From assembly GCA_004295055.1 (NCBI GenBank), contig SHNJ01000031.1, positions 1 to 64,000 of the forward strand: a stretch of DNA of 64,000 bases. Reading direction: 5' to 3'. The translations under genes were made by a program, and so were the position numbers. Origin of the DNA: Alphaproteobacteria bacterium. Lineage in GTDB: Bacteria > Pseudomonadota > Alphaproteobacteria > SHNJ01. Positions 9,637-18,320 of the stretch are shown here, piece by piece (the first letter of the stretch is position 1; each line of letters begins with the position of its first letter). Under the pieces are notes generated by a model. That model was not told where the DNA came from and ran no database searches. It worked only from the letters and a program-made list of their open reading frames with translations.

Positions 9637-10152
9637 TTATCTTCCTGCAGCAACTCCAGCCCTTGCCCTTACCCAATCTTGAGCCGTAATTCCTAGAATA
9701 GAACCTTCGCCTGTTCGTGGGTGATTGGATAAAATTTCTTCAATCGATCTATTTATGTCTGCAACTGGTATTCCAGGGCTTAGTGCCTCTCGGCCTACAC
9801 CGGCAACTGTCAATTCATAATCCATGAGTGTTACAGAGTCTGTGGCGCCTGCTGGAGCGCGGAATTTAACTGTGTTAGAGCCAGTAGAAAAACCTTTTAA
9901 CATTTGTTCATATACTTTGCGTGCATGGGTTAGGGCAGCGGCTTTTCTTACAGATTCGATCCCTTGATTTATCTCATCTAATTGTTTAGTTGGATCCAGG
10001 GCTTCTCGTCCCATCCCAGCCTTTTTTAAATATCTGTCCATGGATTCTAATGTGCGATCAGCAGCTAGAGAACTAGCGTTCGAGTGCTTATCGCTACCGT
10101 CTAGTAATTTCCCATACAATTGTTGAGCAATACTTAAATTTATATTATCCAT
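9637..10152 (-). CDS. Hypothetical protein with an internal duplication
   Basis: A 171-residue protein from the ATG at 10152, which has GAAGAGGT 4 bases upstream. An in-frame ATG at 10173 would add seven residues but lacks a ribosome site. It contains a duplicated segment: KAGMGREALDPTKQLDEINQ (about residues 44-63) and VAGVGREALSPGIPVADINR (about 118-137), each followed by a helical S/IE stretch. So it is probably two copies of a module of about 75 residues. There is no signal peptide or membrane segment. No family recognised. It is followed by its own terminator and lies 327 bases downstream of the 656-residue orphan on the same strand. Confidence 0.65.
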   Translation of the reverse strand: MDNINLSIAQQLYGKLLDGSDKHSNASSLAADRTLESMDRYLKKAGMGREALDPTKQLDEINQGIESVRKAAALTHARKVYEQMLKGFSTGSNTVKFRAPAGATDSVTLMDYELTVAGVGREALSPGIPVADINRSIEEILSNHPRTGEGSILGITAQDWVRARAGVAAGR

Positions 10153-10318
10153 AACTACCTCTTCTGTATCCATATTGGCACAATATTATTAGAGTGTCAA
10201 GTTGGAATAAAATTACAAAGGTATTTTTGTTTCAAATTCATCGAAAGCTTGCAGAAAACCTAGCTTTTCCATCGAAACAAAACAATTGAGAGCGTTTTAT
10301 TTAAGCTTCTTTCGGCCC

Positions 10319-10436
10319 ACCAACTATAAGACCCCCAATGGGGGTCTTATAGTTGGTAAGATCGTTAAGTTTCGAACCTCTGTGCACAGGTTCGATTACA
10401 AGGCATTCCGGAACTCGGAGCGATTCAAGGAATCGC
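10319..10436. repeat. Three consecutive inverted repeats in the 10153-10479 gap
   Basis: The first is a perfect 18-bp inverted repeat with a 3-base loop (left arm 10319-10336, right arm 10340-10357; the arms begin and end ACCAAC/GTTGGT). The second pairs TCGAACC (10372-10378) with GGTTCGA (10389-10395) around a palindromic TGTGCACA. The third is GCGATTC-AAG-GAATCGC (10420-10436). None is followed by a T run on either strand, so they are not ordinary terminators. The gap also holds short matches to the nearby tRNA: GGCCCACCA at 10314-10322 and CACAGGTTCGA at 10385-10395. No gene is seen in this gap. Confidence 0.75.
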
Positions 10437-10479
10437 GAACAGCATATCGTAATTAACATCCACAACGCGAACGCGACTT

Positions 10480-12450
10480 TTATTTTTCTCCGCGTGTTCT
10501 AGCGGCGTGGGTAATGGCGCGGACTGGCCCCGTTTGGCTTTTGATCATGGCAGGTTTGCGGCGTTTGGTTGATTCATGTATTTTTGCTAAATGAGTTGGT
10601 AATCCCATTCTTCCAGCCGGAGCAGACCTATGATTCCTAATAGAATGGTATTCAATGGCGTCACCGGCGCGATTCATGATATTTAGAACATAGCTTGCCG
10701 CTTTGGCCGCTATTGCCGGATTGGTTTTTGTATGTTGATGGGCCATTTTCATGGCTTCGCGATAACAATATTCATACCAATAGGACCTATTATTGGTATG
10801 GTACCTTGATATCCTTGATATCCAAGAAGGGGGGCTGCACCGCTCGATGGTTTGCAAGGCGAGCTCCGGATCCGTTTGAGTGACTCTCTTAAAGTTCCGG
10901 CAGAGGGATGCAATATCTACGGCCGACAATTCTCTAATCGATTCTTCTCCGGCTGTTTTTACAGCATATCTTGTCGCCCGCAACGCCAAAGCGGGATCTG
11001 TTTTTTCGTAATGAGCGGCGATTTGGGTTGCCAGTGTTACGCAAAATCCGTCCCATCCCAATCTTTGGTTGGCACAATAGGATGATCTCCAATTCGATTT
11101 GGGGGCAGTTGCCGTATGAATCTCCATAATATCCAGTGTCAGTTCTGGATCCAGCTCCGCCATTTTTCTAAAAAAATTCTCTCCAATTTCAAACACACTA
11201 TTATCACGCGAACCACGGCTGAAATTATATAAACCGTCCGTCCATCCTGATGTGGATAGGACATCCACGCATCGAACGGCAAATTGAGGGGCGGGTAAAT
11301 TTAAATCATTTGCAATTCCCAATAATCGCTTGGTTCCTTTGCGCTGCTTTGATCTTAAGGTTTCCCAAAATTCTATGCGCTTTCTGTGATCCCACTCGGG
11401 TGACAGGGACGAGGGCAATACATAAGTCGGCGCTTTTTCAGGATCAATGGCATAACCCAGCCAGCATTTCATAACTTGTGCCGCAAATGGCCGGTTGGCG
11501 CGAATAAAATCAACGGCAACTTGAGCCTTGGCTTTTTTCAGGTAATTGCTGCTATCAGGCTGGCGCATGACTGATTCTGGGCGCGATAGGCATAATTCAT
11601 CAATTGTTGCTTTGGCCGCCCCTTGATATTTGGTAAGTGGGTCTAGAAAGGGAATCGAAAGGTCATCCGTATTAATAGGCGCATATGCTTCATTTTTGCG
11701 GCTTAGGATGCCGCACGCAGCGTCTAGCGCCAATTGCGGCCGGGTTATTCTGTAAAAAACAGCAATGCGAGCCAGCCCGTCTAAAACAATGGTGTCTGAA
11801 TCCGATCTTTCTATCCGGTCGCCGTTGGAAATGCGAACAGGTTTTGCAAATTCGCGTACTATGGTGTCGGGATGACTTTGAACGGCTTGTTGCAACACAT
11901 CGTTTATTAAATCGGATCTTTCTTTCAAAACACCACTAAATAAGCGCCGGACAAAGGCTATTCCTTCTTTGGGCTTTTTGTTAATGAAAGCGGCCAGAGC
12001 CGGCAGCGCTGTATCGTGAATTCGTTTTGTCTCGAGTTCGGAATAATGAAGAGGAGGAACCTTGCAATAATCGTGAAATATGCTCTCTATGGCTTTGCAT
12101 ACTTGCGGTGTATCGGTGTCGATCAAATCCCAAGCCGCTCTATCGATCAGCATTTTCAAAGCTTGCTGCATCAATTCAATATTTTTTAAATTAGGGGTAT
12201 CATTGTGGTCAGATTTTTTTCCGGTGAATTGTCCCATGCCGGATAGCAATTCTGCGGTTAAAAGAGCCCATTCCGCTTTTTCTAAAAATTGATCCGCTTG
12301 CGGACTCGTGGCGCGCCGAAGCAACTCAAAATATTTATCCGGTTGTGTGCGGCGCAATTCGTCCAAAACGCCTTTACCCAACAAAGTGTTGGTGAGCGCA
12401 GAGCCAGAAACTGGCGCTTTTGCTAGCACGCGGTCAGAGGGTTCGGACAT
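10480..12450 (-). CDS. Large hypothetical protein with helical repeats
   Basis: A 656-residue protein that I do not recognise. It has no signal peptide or membrane segment and looks largely helical. In the second half a short motif recurs about every 35 to 60 residues: LDPELTLDIMEIH, TDPALALRATRYA, TDPELALQTIERC and TNPAIAAKAASYV. This resembles the helix-turn-helix spacing of HEAT- or TPR-like solenoids, which usually bind proteins. The C-terminus is basic (KRRKPAMIKSQTG...ARTRGEK), which could contact nucleic acid. The start ATG at 12450 has no strong ribosome site but AT-rich DNA upstream. Repeat architecture is seen in the sequence; a scaffold role is inference. Confidence 0.65.
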   Translation of the reverse strand: MSEPSDRVLAKAPVSGSALTNTLLGKGVLDELRRTQPDKYFELLRRATSPQADQFLEKAEWALLTAELLSGMGQFTGKKSDHNDTPNLKNIELMQQALKMLIDRAAWDLIDTDTPQVCKAIESIFHDYCKVPPLHYSELETKRIHDTALPALAAFINKKPKEGIAFVRRLFSGVLKERSDLINDVLQQAVQSHPDTIVREFAKPVRISNGDRIERSDSDTIVLDGLARIAVFYRITRPQLALDAACGILSRKNEAYAPINTDDLSIPFLDPLTKYQGAAKATIDELCLSRPESVMRQPDSSNYLKKAKAQVAVDFIRANRPFAAQVMKCWLGYAIDPEKAPTYVLPSSLSPEWDHRKRIEFWETLRSKQRKGTKRLLGIANDLNLPAPQFAVRCVDVLSTSGWTDGLYNFSRGSRDNSVFEIGENFFRKMAELDPELTLDIMEIHTATAPKSNWRSSYCANQRLGWDGFCVTLATQIAAHYEKTDPALALRATRYAVKTAGEESIRELSAVDIASLCRNFKRVTQTDPELALQTIERCSPPSWISRISRYHTNNRSYWYEYCYREAMKMAHQHTKTNPAIAAKAASYVLNIMNRAGDAIEYHSIRNHRSAPAGRMGLPTHLAKIHESTKRRKPAMIKSQTGPVRAITHAARTRGEK

Positions 12451-12597
12451 GGTATATAATTATAATGTGTATTCATTTAGGATGCAATATATTTTCTTAA
12501 AGGAAATATAATTCACATTTAACTTCAAGTATTTACTAACTTAATAGTACTAAAACAAAATTATGAGCGCCTTTTATCCCAGGTGATTCCGGCCCAT

Positions 12598-12656
12598 CAG
12601 TCTTCGCCCCTTTGGGGCTACGACTCGGCAAGCCAATACAAAAGGGGCGAAGACTG
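12598..12656. repeat. Perfect 16-bp inverted repeat with an alternative inner hairpin
   Basis: The arm CAGTCTTCGCCCCTTT (12598-12613) is repeated in inverse at 12641-12656, with a 27-base spacer. Inside it, GCCCC-TTT-GGGGC (12606-12618) forms a shorter hairpin that uses part of the left arm, so the two folds exclude each other. It lies in the 290-base gap 12451-12747 between two minus-strand genes, where I see no gene. It is not followed by a T run. Confidence 0.7.
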
Positions 12657-12747
12657 CCGCGCCCTAGCGAAGCCGGGCTGGATCAACCAATATGAAATAC
12701 ATCCCCCGAAGCGAACGGCGGCGCAAACAGAAAAATTAACTCTGACG

Positions 12748-12957
12748 CTATTTGCCCCTTAACTTATCCCAAAGAATCTTACCCGCTACAACTGGAATAA
12801 TTATTGGAGCAGCAATCGTAATACCAGTCGCCACCACAGCTTTAGCCACAGCCCCACCTAATTCTTGTTTATGAACTGTAGAAGGTTTCTCACCTTTTGA
12901 GATTCTTTCTTTTGCCCGTTCGCCAGCTTCTCGCCCAATATCACCATAGTATCCCAT
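12748..12957 (-). CDS. Small single-pass membrane protein
   Basis: A 69-residue protein from the ATG at 12957, preceded by AAGGAG with a 7-base gap. A longer in-frame reading from 13014 lacks such a site. The N-terminal half is charged (GREAGERAKERISKGEKPS), followed by one hydrophobic segment of about 25 residues (KAVVATGITIAAPIIIPVVAG) and a short basic tail (KLRGK). It looks like a small inner-membrane protein. Family not recognised. The strong ribosome site and clear membrane segment support a real gene. Confidence 0.65.
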   Translation of the reverse strand: MGYYGDIGREAGERAKERISKGEKPSTVHKQELGGAVAKAVVATGITIAAPIIIPVVAGKILWDKLRGK

Positions 12958-13224
12958 ATTGTTTCTCCTTGTGTTGTTGAGTCTTTTTGTATCGTTGAGT
13001 GTTCTCAATAGCACTATTTATAATCAAAGTCTATATTTATTTTAAAATAAAATTACTAATAATGTTTTATTTGGTATTTTGCCGATCCACCAAATGTGGG
13101 GTGCAGCGGCCCAAATAAAAAGGAATTGAATAAAGAAATGCCTGTTATACCGGCGTTTTCCTGTTCCTCTTTCTATCCCTGTTAATTTTTGCTATGAATC
13201 CCAGCTAATTAAAGTGAGGATTTA

Positions 13225-14910
13225 ATGGCATCGTACCAATTCGTTTACACCATGAAGGGCATGACCAAGGCGTATCCCGGCGGCAAAGAAGTGCTGAAGG
13301 ATATTTGGCTGTCGTTTTTGCCGGGCGCGAAAATCGGCGTGATCGGCCCGAACGGCGCGGGTAAATCGACCTTGATGAAAATCATGGCGGGTTGGGACAC
13401 CGAATTTTCCGGCGAAGCCTATGCCGCCGAAGGCGCCAAGGTTGGATACCTGCCACAGGAACCAAAACTGGATCAGAATAAAACCGTGATGGAAAACGTG
13501 ATCGAAGCGCTCTCGGAAACGCGCGCGTTGTTGAAACGGTTTGAAGAAGTGAATATGAAATTCGGCGAAGTCGCCAATGACGATGAAATGAACGCGCTGC
13601 TTGCGGAACAAGCGGAATTGCAGGAAAAAATCGACGCGGTCGATGGGTGGGAAATCGAACGCCAGGTTGAAATCGCGCTGGAGGCTTTGCGCTGTCCGCC
13701 GGGCGATTCCGGCGTGACCAAATTGTCTGGCGGCGAAATCCGCCGCGTTGCGCTGTGCAAATTATTGCTGCAAAAACCGGATTTGTTGTTGCTGGACGAA
13801 CCGACCAACCATTTGGACGCGGAATCGGTCGCGTGGCTGGAACGGCATTTGCAAGAATATAAAGGTACTGTGGTCACCATTACTCACGACCGTTATTTCT
13901 TTGATAACGTCGCCAACTGGATGCTGGAATTGGATCGCGGCCAGGGCATTCCGTACGAAGGCAATTATTCCAGCTGGCTGGAACAGAAACAAAAACGTCT
14001 GGCGCAGGAAGAAAAAGAAGAATCGGCGCGGCAAAAAGCCTTGGCCGAAGAGCGCGAGTGGATCAAATCTTCGCCAAAGGCGCGTCAGGCGAAATCCAAG
14101 GCGCGTATTCAGGCCTATAATGAATTGCTGGCCAAATCCAAGGAGAAAATCGGCGATACCGCGCAGATCGTTATTCCGCCGGGGCCGGAATTGGGCAACA
14201 TCGTTATCGAAGCGAATAACTTGCGCAAATCGTTCGGCGACCGGTTATTGTTCGACAATTTATCGTTCAATCTGCCGCGCGGCGGCATCGTTGGCATTAT
14301 CGGGCCGAACGGCGCGGGTAAAACCACATTATTCCGCATGATTACCGGAACCGAAAATCCCGATGGCGGCACGATTAAAATCGGCGATTCGGTAAAATTA
14401 GGTTATGTCGATCAATCGCGCGACAAGCTGGAAGATAAAAAAACCGTTTGGGAAGAAGTTTCCGGCGGCGACGATGAAATCGATTTGGGCCGCAAAAAAA
14501 TGCAAAGCCGCGCGTACTGCGCGCAATTCAATTTCCGTGGTAGCGACCAGCAGAAACGCGTCGGGCAATTGTCGGGCGGGGAACGTAACCGCGTGCATTT
14601 GGCAAAAATGCTGAAAACTGGCGTGAATTTATTGTTGCTTGACGAGCCGACCAACGATTTGGACGTCGATACGCTACGCGCGCTGGAAGAAGGCTTATTC
14701 GAATTTCCAGGTTGCGCCGTAATCATCTCGCACGACCGCTGGTTCTTGGATCGTCTTGCCACGCACATTCTGGCATTCGAAGGCGATAGCCAGGTGGTAT
14801 GGTTCGAAGGCAATTACCAGGATTACGAGGCCGACCGCAAGCGCCGTTTGGGCGAGGATGCCAATACGCCAAAACGCATTAAATATCGCCCGTTAACCAA
14901 GGCGGCTTAA
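13225..14910 (+). CDS. ettA: Energy-dependent translational throttle protein EttA (ABC-F)
   Basis: An ABC-F ATPase that binds the ribosomal E site and gates entry into elongation according to ADP/ATP ratio. At 561 residues it matches EttA (about 555). It has two ATP-binding cassettes: Walker [10 protein letters not shown] and signature LSGGEIRR with [12 protein letters not shown] in the first, and [17 protein letters not shown] and [12 protein letters not shown] in the second. The charged inter-domain linker (about 240-310) is Lys/Glu-rich, as in the family. The conserved EttA start [20 protein letters not shown] is present. No transmembrane segments. The start has GTGAGG 6 bases upstream. 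Downstream, a small hairpin (14938-14955) lacks the T run of a terminator. Confidence 0.96.
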   Translation: MASYQFVYTMKGMTKAYPGGKEVLKDIWLSFLPGAKIGVIGPNGAGKSTLMKIMAGWDTEFSGEAYAAEGAKVGYLPQEPKLDQNKTVMENVIEALSETRALLKRFEEVNMKFGEVANDDEMNALLAEQAELQEKIDAVDGWEIERQVEIALEALRCPPGDSGVTKLSGGEIRRVALCKLLLQKPDLLLLDEPTNHLDAESVAWLERHLQEYKGTVVTITHDRYFFDNVANWMLELDRGQGIPYEGNYSSWLEQKQKRLAQEEKEESARQKALAEEREWIKSSPKARQAKSKARIQAYNELLAKSKEKIGDTAQIVIPPGPELGNIVIEANNLRKSFGDRLLFDNLSFNLPRGGIVGIIGPNGAGKTTLFRMITGTENPDGGTIKIGDSVKLGYVDQSRDKLEDKKTVWEEVSGGDDEIDLGRKKMQSRAYCAQFNFRGSDQQKRVGQLSGGERNRVHLAKMLKTGVNLLLLDEPTNDLDVDTLRALEEGLFEFPGCAVIISHDRWFLDRLATHILAFEGDSQVVWFEGNYQDYEADRKRRLGEDANTPKRIKYRPLTKAA

Positions 14911-15016
14911 CCTATTTTCATTAAATCGTTATTTTTTCAGCATTTTTTAATGCTGTAGAGAATATGTATCGACATAAGTATATGACTTTACTAGATATTT
15001 TTGTATCTTTTTAGGA

Positions 15017-15044
15017 TTGACATGTGCCCTATATATGATAGAGT
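15017..15044 (+). promoter_or_regulatory. Candidate sigma-70 promoter for the 15073 gene
   Basis: TTGACA (15017-15022), a 16-base spacer and TAGAGT (15039-15044, four of six). It lies 29 bases before the ATG, which has GGAGGAG as ribosome site, so the leader would be about 20 bases. A perfect -35 and a weaker -10. Confidence 0.55.
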
Positions 15045-15072
15045 ACATAGAGTTATTGGAGGAGTATAATTA

Positions 15073-17436
15073 ATGGCTGATACTAAAAAACCTGCTAAGG
15101 GTAAAGATTCGCGTGTGGAAGTTAAAATTCCGGGCGCAAAAGTCACGGTAGAATCAACGACAAAAAAATCCAAGCCAAAAGCACCAAAAGCTTCGGTCGA
15201 AGCGCAGCCAAAGCCGCGCGCCGAGAAACCAAAAACTTCCAAACCGGCAGCAACAAAAGAATCCAAAGGTAAGGCCGCTGTTTCCTCCAAAACAGCCAGC
15301 GCTAGCCCTAAAGCAAAAACTGAAAAAGTCGGACGTAATCCGCAAATAATACCAAGCGTGGGGCAAGCGACTGCTATACCCAGCAAGAGGAAACCTATGC
15401 CTGCGGAGCAAGCGGCCGCAGCGCGCAGAAACGGCGGAAAAAGACAGAGTGCTGCAGTAACGACTAGTCCATCGTTGTTAAATGCAACGGAACAACCTCT
15501 TTCTCAGATTAGTTTCGTAACTCCTGACGGCGCACAACATACGCAAACTGTATATGGTCCTTCGTCGGTTACGCAAATTCCGCCATTATATTTAGAAACC
15601 AATTCTGCGCTGCAAAATCAAAGTGCAAGAACCGGCAATGAATTGCCTTCCGTATTCATCGCGGGCAGTTTTCTTCCAGAAGGCGTTGCGGCTGCATCCT
15701 TAAATGCGCCGGATGCCAATGGCATTTACACGGTCAATTTGGGTTCCAATGCTGCGCAACCGGCGGCTCCTGTAGCGGCGGCACCAGTAAACAACGCAGC
15801 TCCAGCTCCAGCTCCAGCTCCAGCTCCAGCAGTAGCAACCCCGGCAGTAAACCCAACAACTAACGCAGCGCCAGGTTCAAATACGGCCGTTCCGGCGCCA
15901 GCGGTTAATACGGCTACGCCAGCGACTAACGCAACTCCAGCTCCAGCAGCACCATCGGGACCAACTCCGGCAGTAAACCCGGCTGCTCCAGTTCAGATTC
16001 CAGCAGTAAATGCTGTTGGCGCTACTCCAACAATAACTACAGGGGCCACTTCATCTTTCGCTGCAAAACCCCCCGCCCGTCATGGATTCTCTGTGTGGGG
16101 CGTCACCAAAACCGCATTGGCTTGCGGTTTATTGGGCGCTATCGTAACACCGTTTATTCCTTTTGTTGCTGCGGCCATAGTGCCTAGCGTGTTTATAGGC
16201 GGCGCGGCCATAGTGCCTAGCGTGCTTATAGGCGGCGTGGCCGGTTTGGGTATCGGCGCTGTCGGCGGGGCGATTGGAGAGGGGTTGAACGTAACTAGAA
16301 ATTCCAACGGTCCGGGGAATAAAGCGCTTAAAATTGCTTTGGGGGCAACTCTTTTCTTGTCTGGTTTTTTGGGATTGGGCCAGCTCTTAAAGCAAAATGA
16401 TATTGATGGCAATCGTTCTGCCAAAGTATTTTTAAAACAAAGCGACCGTGAAAAAAGCGCTGTTAAAAAAATGCCTCAAGAAGGACCGGCGGAGTCCGCC
16501 TGGCTAAGAAAGCAAAAAGAGGACGCCGCAAATGCCGCCGCAGTAAAAGCCGCCGCAGATAAAGCAGCAGAAGGAAAGGCAGCTGATGCTTCTACAACCG
16601 CTCCCGCTCCAAAAGCCGAGGACAAAACTGCGGTACAAACCCCTGTAGCGGAAGCGCCAAGCATTACATCCGGACAATCCACGTTATCGGTACGGTATAT
16701 GCCGTTGGAAGCTGTTTTGGATGCAAAAGACAGAGTAATAGGCATGAAATTTATGACCTATGAAGCGAGTCCAAGCGGCGGTTTACAATGGGTGGATGGT
16801 ATTACTCCGGACGGCAAACCTGTAAAAGGCGTTAAGGGCGAACGTTATGGCATCTATTATGGTAAAAACGATGTCCGGTGGGGGGATACCGGATTTTCGG
16901 CCGATATAGCGCGCGAAATGGCGGCGGTAAAAAAAGTCACTTTGATTTCGCAAACTCCCGATGAACAACGCGTTATGTTGGACAGTCAAAAAGACGGCAA
17001 GCAAAGAGTTGCAACCGTTAATCTTCAAACCGGGGCAGTTACGGCGATTGCCGATGCAACTCAAGAAGATATCAATGGAATAACGAACAGAAAACCGGTT
17101 CCATATTTATCCGCCAATAAACTTTTACAGGATAGAACCGGCGCGCCAATACTTGTATTGGACAGCACGGCTACTTTTACCCAAAATGGCGGCAAAAACA
17201 TAGTCGATACCGCTAACGGTAAAGTGGTCATCAATGGCGATAAGGTCAATATTATGGTTGAAGATTCTGCGACGAAAAAGATTGAATTCGTTCCGGCAAC
17301 CAGAGACGATGTCGATACGGCCAGGTTCCTGCAAAGGCAGTGGAAAAGAATATCCATGGCTCCAGCGGCGCAAGTAAACTCGCAGTTGGCACTGATGGGA
17401 TTGCAGGGAACTTTCCGCCAACGTGGCAGCGCATAG
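15073..17436 (+). CDS. Pro/Ala-rich membrane protein of unknown function
   Basis: A 787-residue protein with five visible zones. Residues 1-120 are Lys/Ala/Pro-rich and basic. Residues 120-230 are a mixed region. Residues 230-320 are a Pro/Ala/Asn low-complexity tract including PAPAPAPAPA. A membrane region at about 340-450 has a long Gly/Ala/Ile/Val-rich stretch (TALACGLLGAIVTPFIPFVA, then VAGLGIGAVGGAIGEG) and a second segment (IALGATLFLSGFLGLGQLL). A soluble C-terminal part follows an Ala/Lys-rich linker (about 490-530). It has a strong ribosome site, its own probable promoter and a following terminator, so it is likely monocistronic. Two in-frame DNA repeats lie inside. The family is not recognised. 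A basic, possibly cytoplasmic, N-terminus and a membrane anchor are inferred. Confidence 0.75.
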   Translation: MADTKKPAKGKDSRVEVKIPGAKVTVESTTKKSKPKAPKASVEAQPKPRAEKPKTSKPAATKESKGKAAVSSKTASASPKAKTEKVGRNPQIIPSVGQATAIPSKRKPMPAEQAAAARRNGGKRQSAAVTTSPSLLNATEQPLSQISFVTPDGAQHTQTVYGPSSVTQIPPLYLETNSALQNQSARTGNELPSVFIAGSFLPEGVAAASLNAPDANGIYTVNLGSNAAQPAAPVAAAPVNNAAPAPAPAPAPAVATPAVNPTTNAAPGSNTAVPAPAVNTATPATNATPAPAAPSGPTPAVNPAAPVQIPAVNAVGATPTITTGATSSFAAKPPARHGFSVWGVTKTALACGLLGAIVTPFIPFVAAAIVPSVFIGGAAIVPSVLIGGVAGLGIGAVGGAIGEGLNVTRNSNGPGNKALKIALGATLFLSGFLGLGQLLKQNDIDGNRSAKVFLKQSDREKSAVKKMPQEGPAESAWLRKQKEDAANAAAVKAAADKAAEGKAADASTTAPAPKAEDKTAVQTPVAEAPSITSGQSTLSVRYMPLEAVLDAKDRVIGMKFMTYEASPSGGLQWVDGITPDGKPVKGVKGERYGIYYGKNDVRWGDTGFSADIAREMAAVKKVTLISQTPDEQRVMLDSQKDGKQRVATVNLQTGAVTAIADATQEDINGITNRKPVPYLSANKLLQDRTGAPILVLDSTATFTQNGGKNIVDTANGKVVINGDKVNIMVEDSATKKIEFVPATRDDVDTARFLQRQWKRISMAPAAQVNSQLALMGLQGTFRQRGSA
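15799..15828 (+). repeat. In-frame hexamer tandem repeat (GCTCCA x5)
   Basis: Five perfect GCTCCA units encode Ala-Pro pairs in the low-complexity tract of the 15073 gene. Because the unit is six bases, gain or loss of copies would change tract length without shifting the frame. Confidence 0.9.
16171..16236 (+). repeat. 33-base in-frame tandem duplication
   Basis: Two adjacent 33-base units (16171-16203 and 16204-16236) differ at one base and encode AAIVPSVFIGG and AAIVPSVLIGG. They lengthen the hydrophobic region of the 15073 protein by 11 residues. Near-identity at DNA level suggests a recent duplication. Confidence 0.93.
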
Positions 17437-17461
17437 CAATTTAATTCAGGATATGCTAAAA

Positions 17462-17489
17462 AGCCGCCATGAAAATGGCGGCTTTTTTA
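17462..17489 (+). terminator. Rho-independent terminator after the 15073 gene
   Basis: AGCCGCCAT and ATGGCGGCT form a perfect 9-bp stem around a GAAA tetraloop, followed by TTTTTATTTAT. It starts 26 bases after the stop codon. Confidence 0.93.
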
Positions 17490-17535
17490 TTTATCCTGCT
17501 TCCATCGTCCTATTTATTGTAACGGAGAAAATTCC

Positions 17536-18267
17536 ATGAAATATATTCCAGCCTTGATGGTTACCATTGGTTTATTGGCATCAAATCCGGCGAATGCGTT
17601 TACCATGCAAAAAAGCGGCGATGAATTGATACGCACTGTGGCGGTGCAGGGAAGTTGCCGCAGGGAATTGGTTCCCGATAAAGCCAGTTTAAACATGACG
17701 GCGGTGGCGACTAATGCGAAGGATTTGAAATCGGCAGTGAACGAAGCCGTGCGCAATTACGAATCCGCGCGCACCCAGATACAGAAAATGAAATTGAAAG
17801 ACGCCGAACTGACGACATCGGAATATAATGTGCAGCCGGTTTACGATTGGAATGACGGCAAGCAAATTTTACGCGGATATCAAGCGCGTGTCGGATTGCG
17901 CGTCGAAACATCGGAAATCGACCGCATGGGGGATGTAATGGCGGTGGCGGCGGACACCAATATGAAAGACGTGGCCGCCTGGCAATTGGTGGTCAGCCCG
18001 GAAAAATACCGTTTGATGGCACAAGAATGTTTATCGGATGCGGTGCTGGACGCGCGTAAGAATGCCGAAAAAATGGCCGGCGCGCTTGGCGGCAAGGTGG
18101 GCAATGTCCTATCTTTGTCCCAACAAGGCATGGTGCAACAACCGCCAATGCCGATGTACAATATGATGCGCGCCGAGGCCAAGGCCGATATGGCGCAGGC
18201 CCCGACCATCGAAGCCGGCAAGCAGGACATCAACATCACGGTCGATGCGACCTTTGCGCTGCAGTAG
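17536..18267 (+). CDS. SIMPL (DUF541) domain periplasmic protein
   Basis: A 243-residue protein with a clear signal peptide (MKYIPALMVTIGLLASNPANA, cleavage after about residue 21) and a SIMPL/DUF541 domain over most of the rest. Domain features visible are the start of the mature protein (VAVQGSCRRELVPDKASLNM), the LKSAVNEAVRNYESARTQIQ helix, TTSEYNVQPVYDW, and the late VLDARKNAEKMAGALGGKVG block. The C-terminus has a Met/Pro-rich linker and a last strand (DINITVDATFAL). Family members are periplasmic or outer-membrane associated proteins of uncertain function. One Cys is retained in the mature part. It stands between two terminator-like hairpins, so it is probably transcribed alone. Confidence 0.88.
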   Translation: MKYIPALMVTIGLLASNPANAFTMQKSGDELIRTVAVQGSCRRELVPDKASLNMTAVATNAKDLKSAVNEAVRNYESARTQIQKMKLKDAELTTSEYNVQPVYDWNDGKQILRGYQARVGLRVETSEIDRMGDVMAVAADTNMKDVAAWQLVVSPEKYRLMAQECLSDAVLDARKNAEKMAGALGGKVGNVLSLSQQGMVQQPPMPMYNMMRAEAKADMAQAPTIEAGKQDINITVDATFALQ

Positions 18268-18320
18268 TGCTTGCTAAACTGTCATCCCGAACGAATGTAA
18301 GGATAGTCGAATTTTTCTTA

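Noticed and set aside
9340-13200. tRNA-adjacent integrated island
   Set aside because: Unfamiliar genes follow the tRNA, and short tRNA-like fragments lie at 10314-10395, but they are in swapped order and no integrase is present, so no attachment site can be claimed.
14938-14955. Terminator after ettA
   Set aside because: CAGCATT-TTTT-AATGCTG forms a hairpin, but there is no T run downstream on either strand; the T run lies before it.
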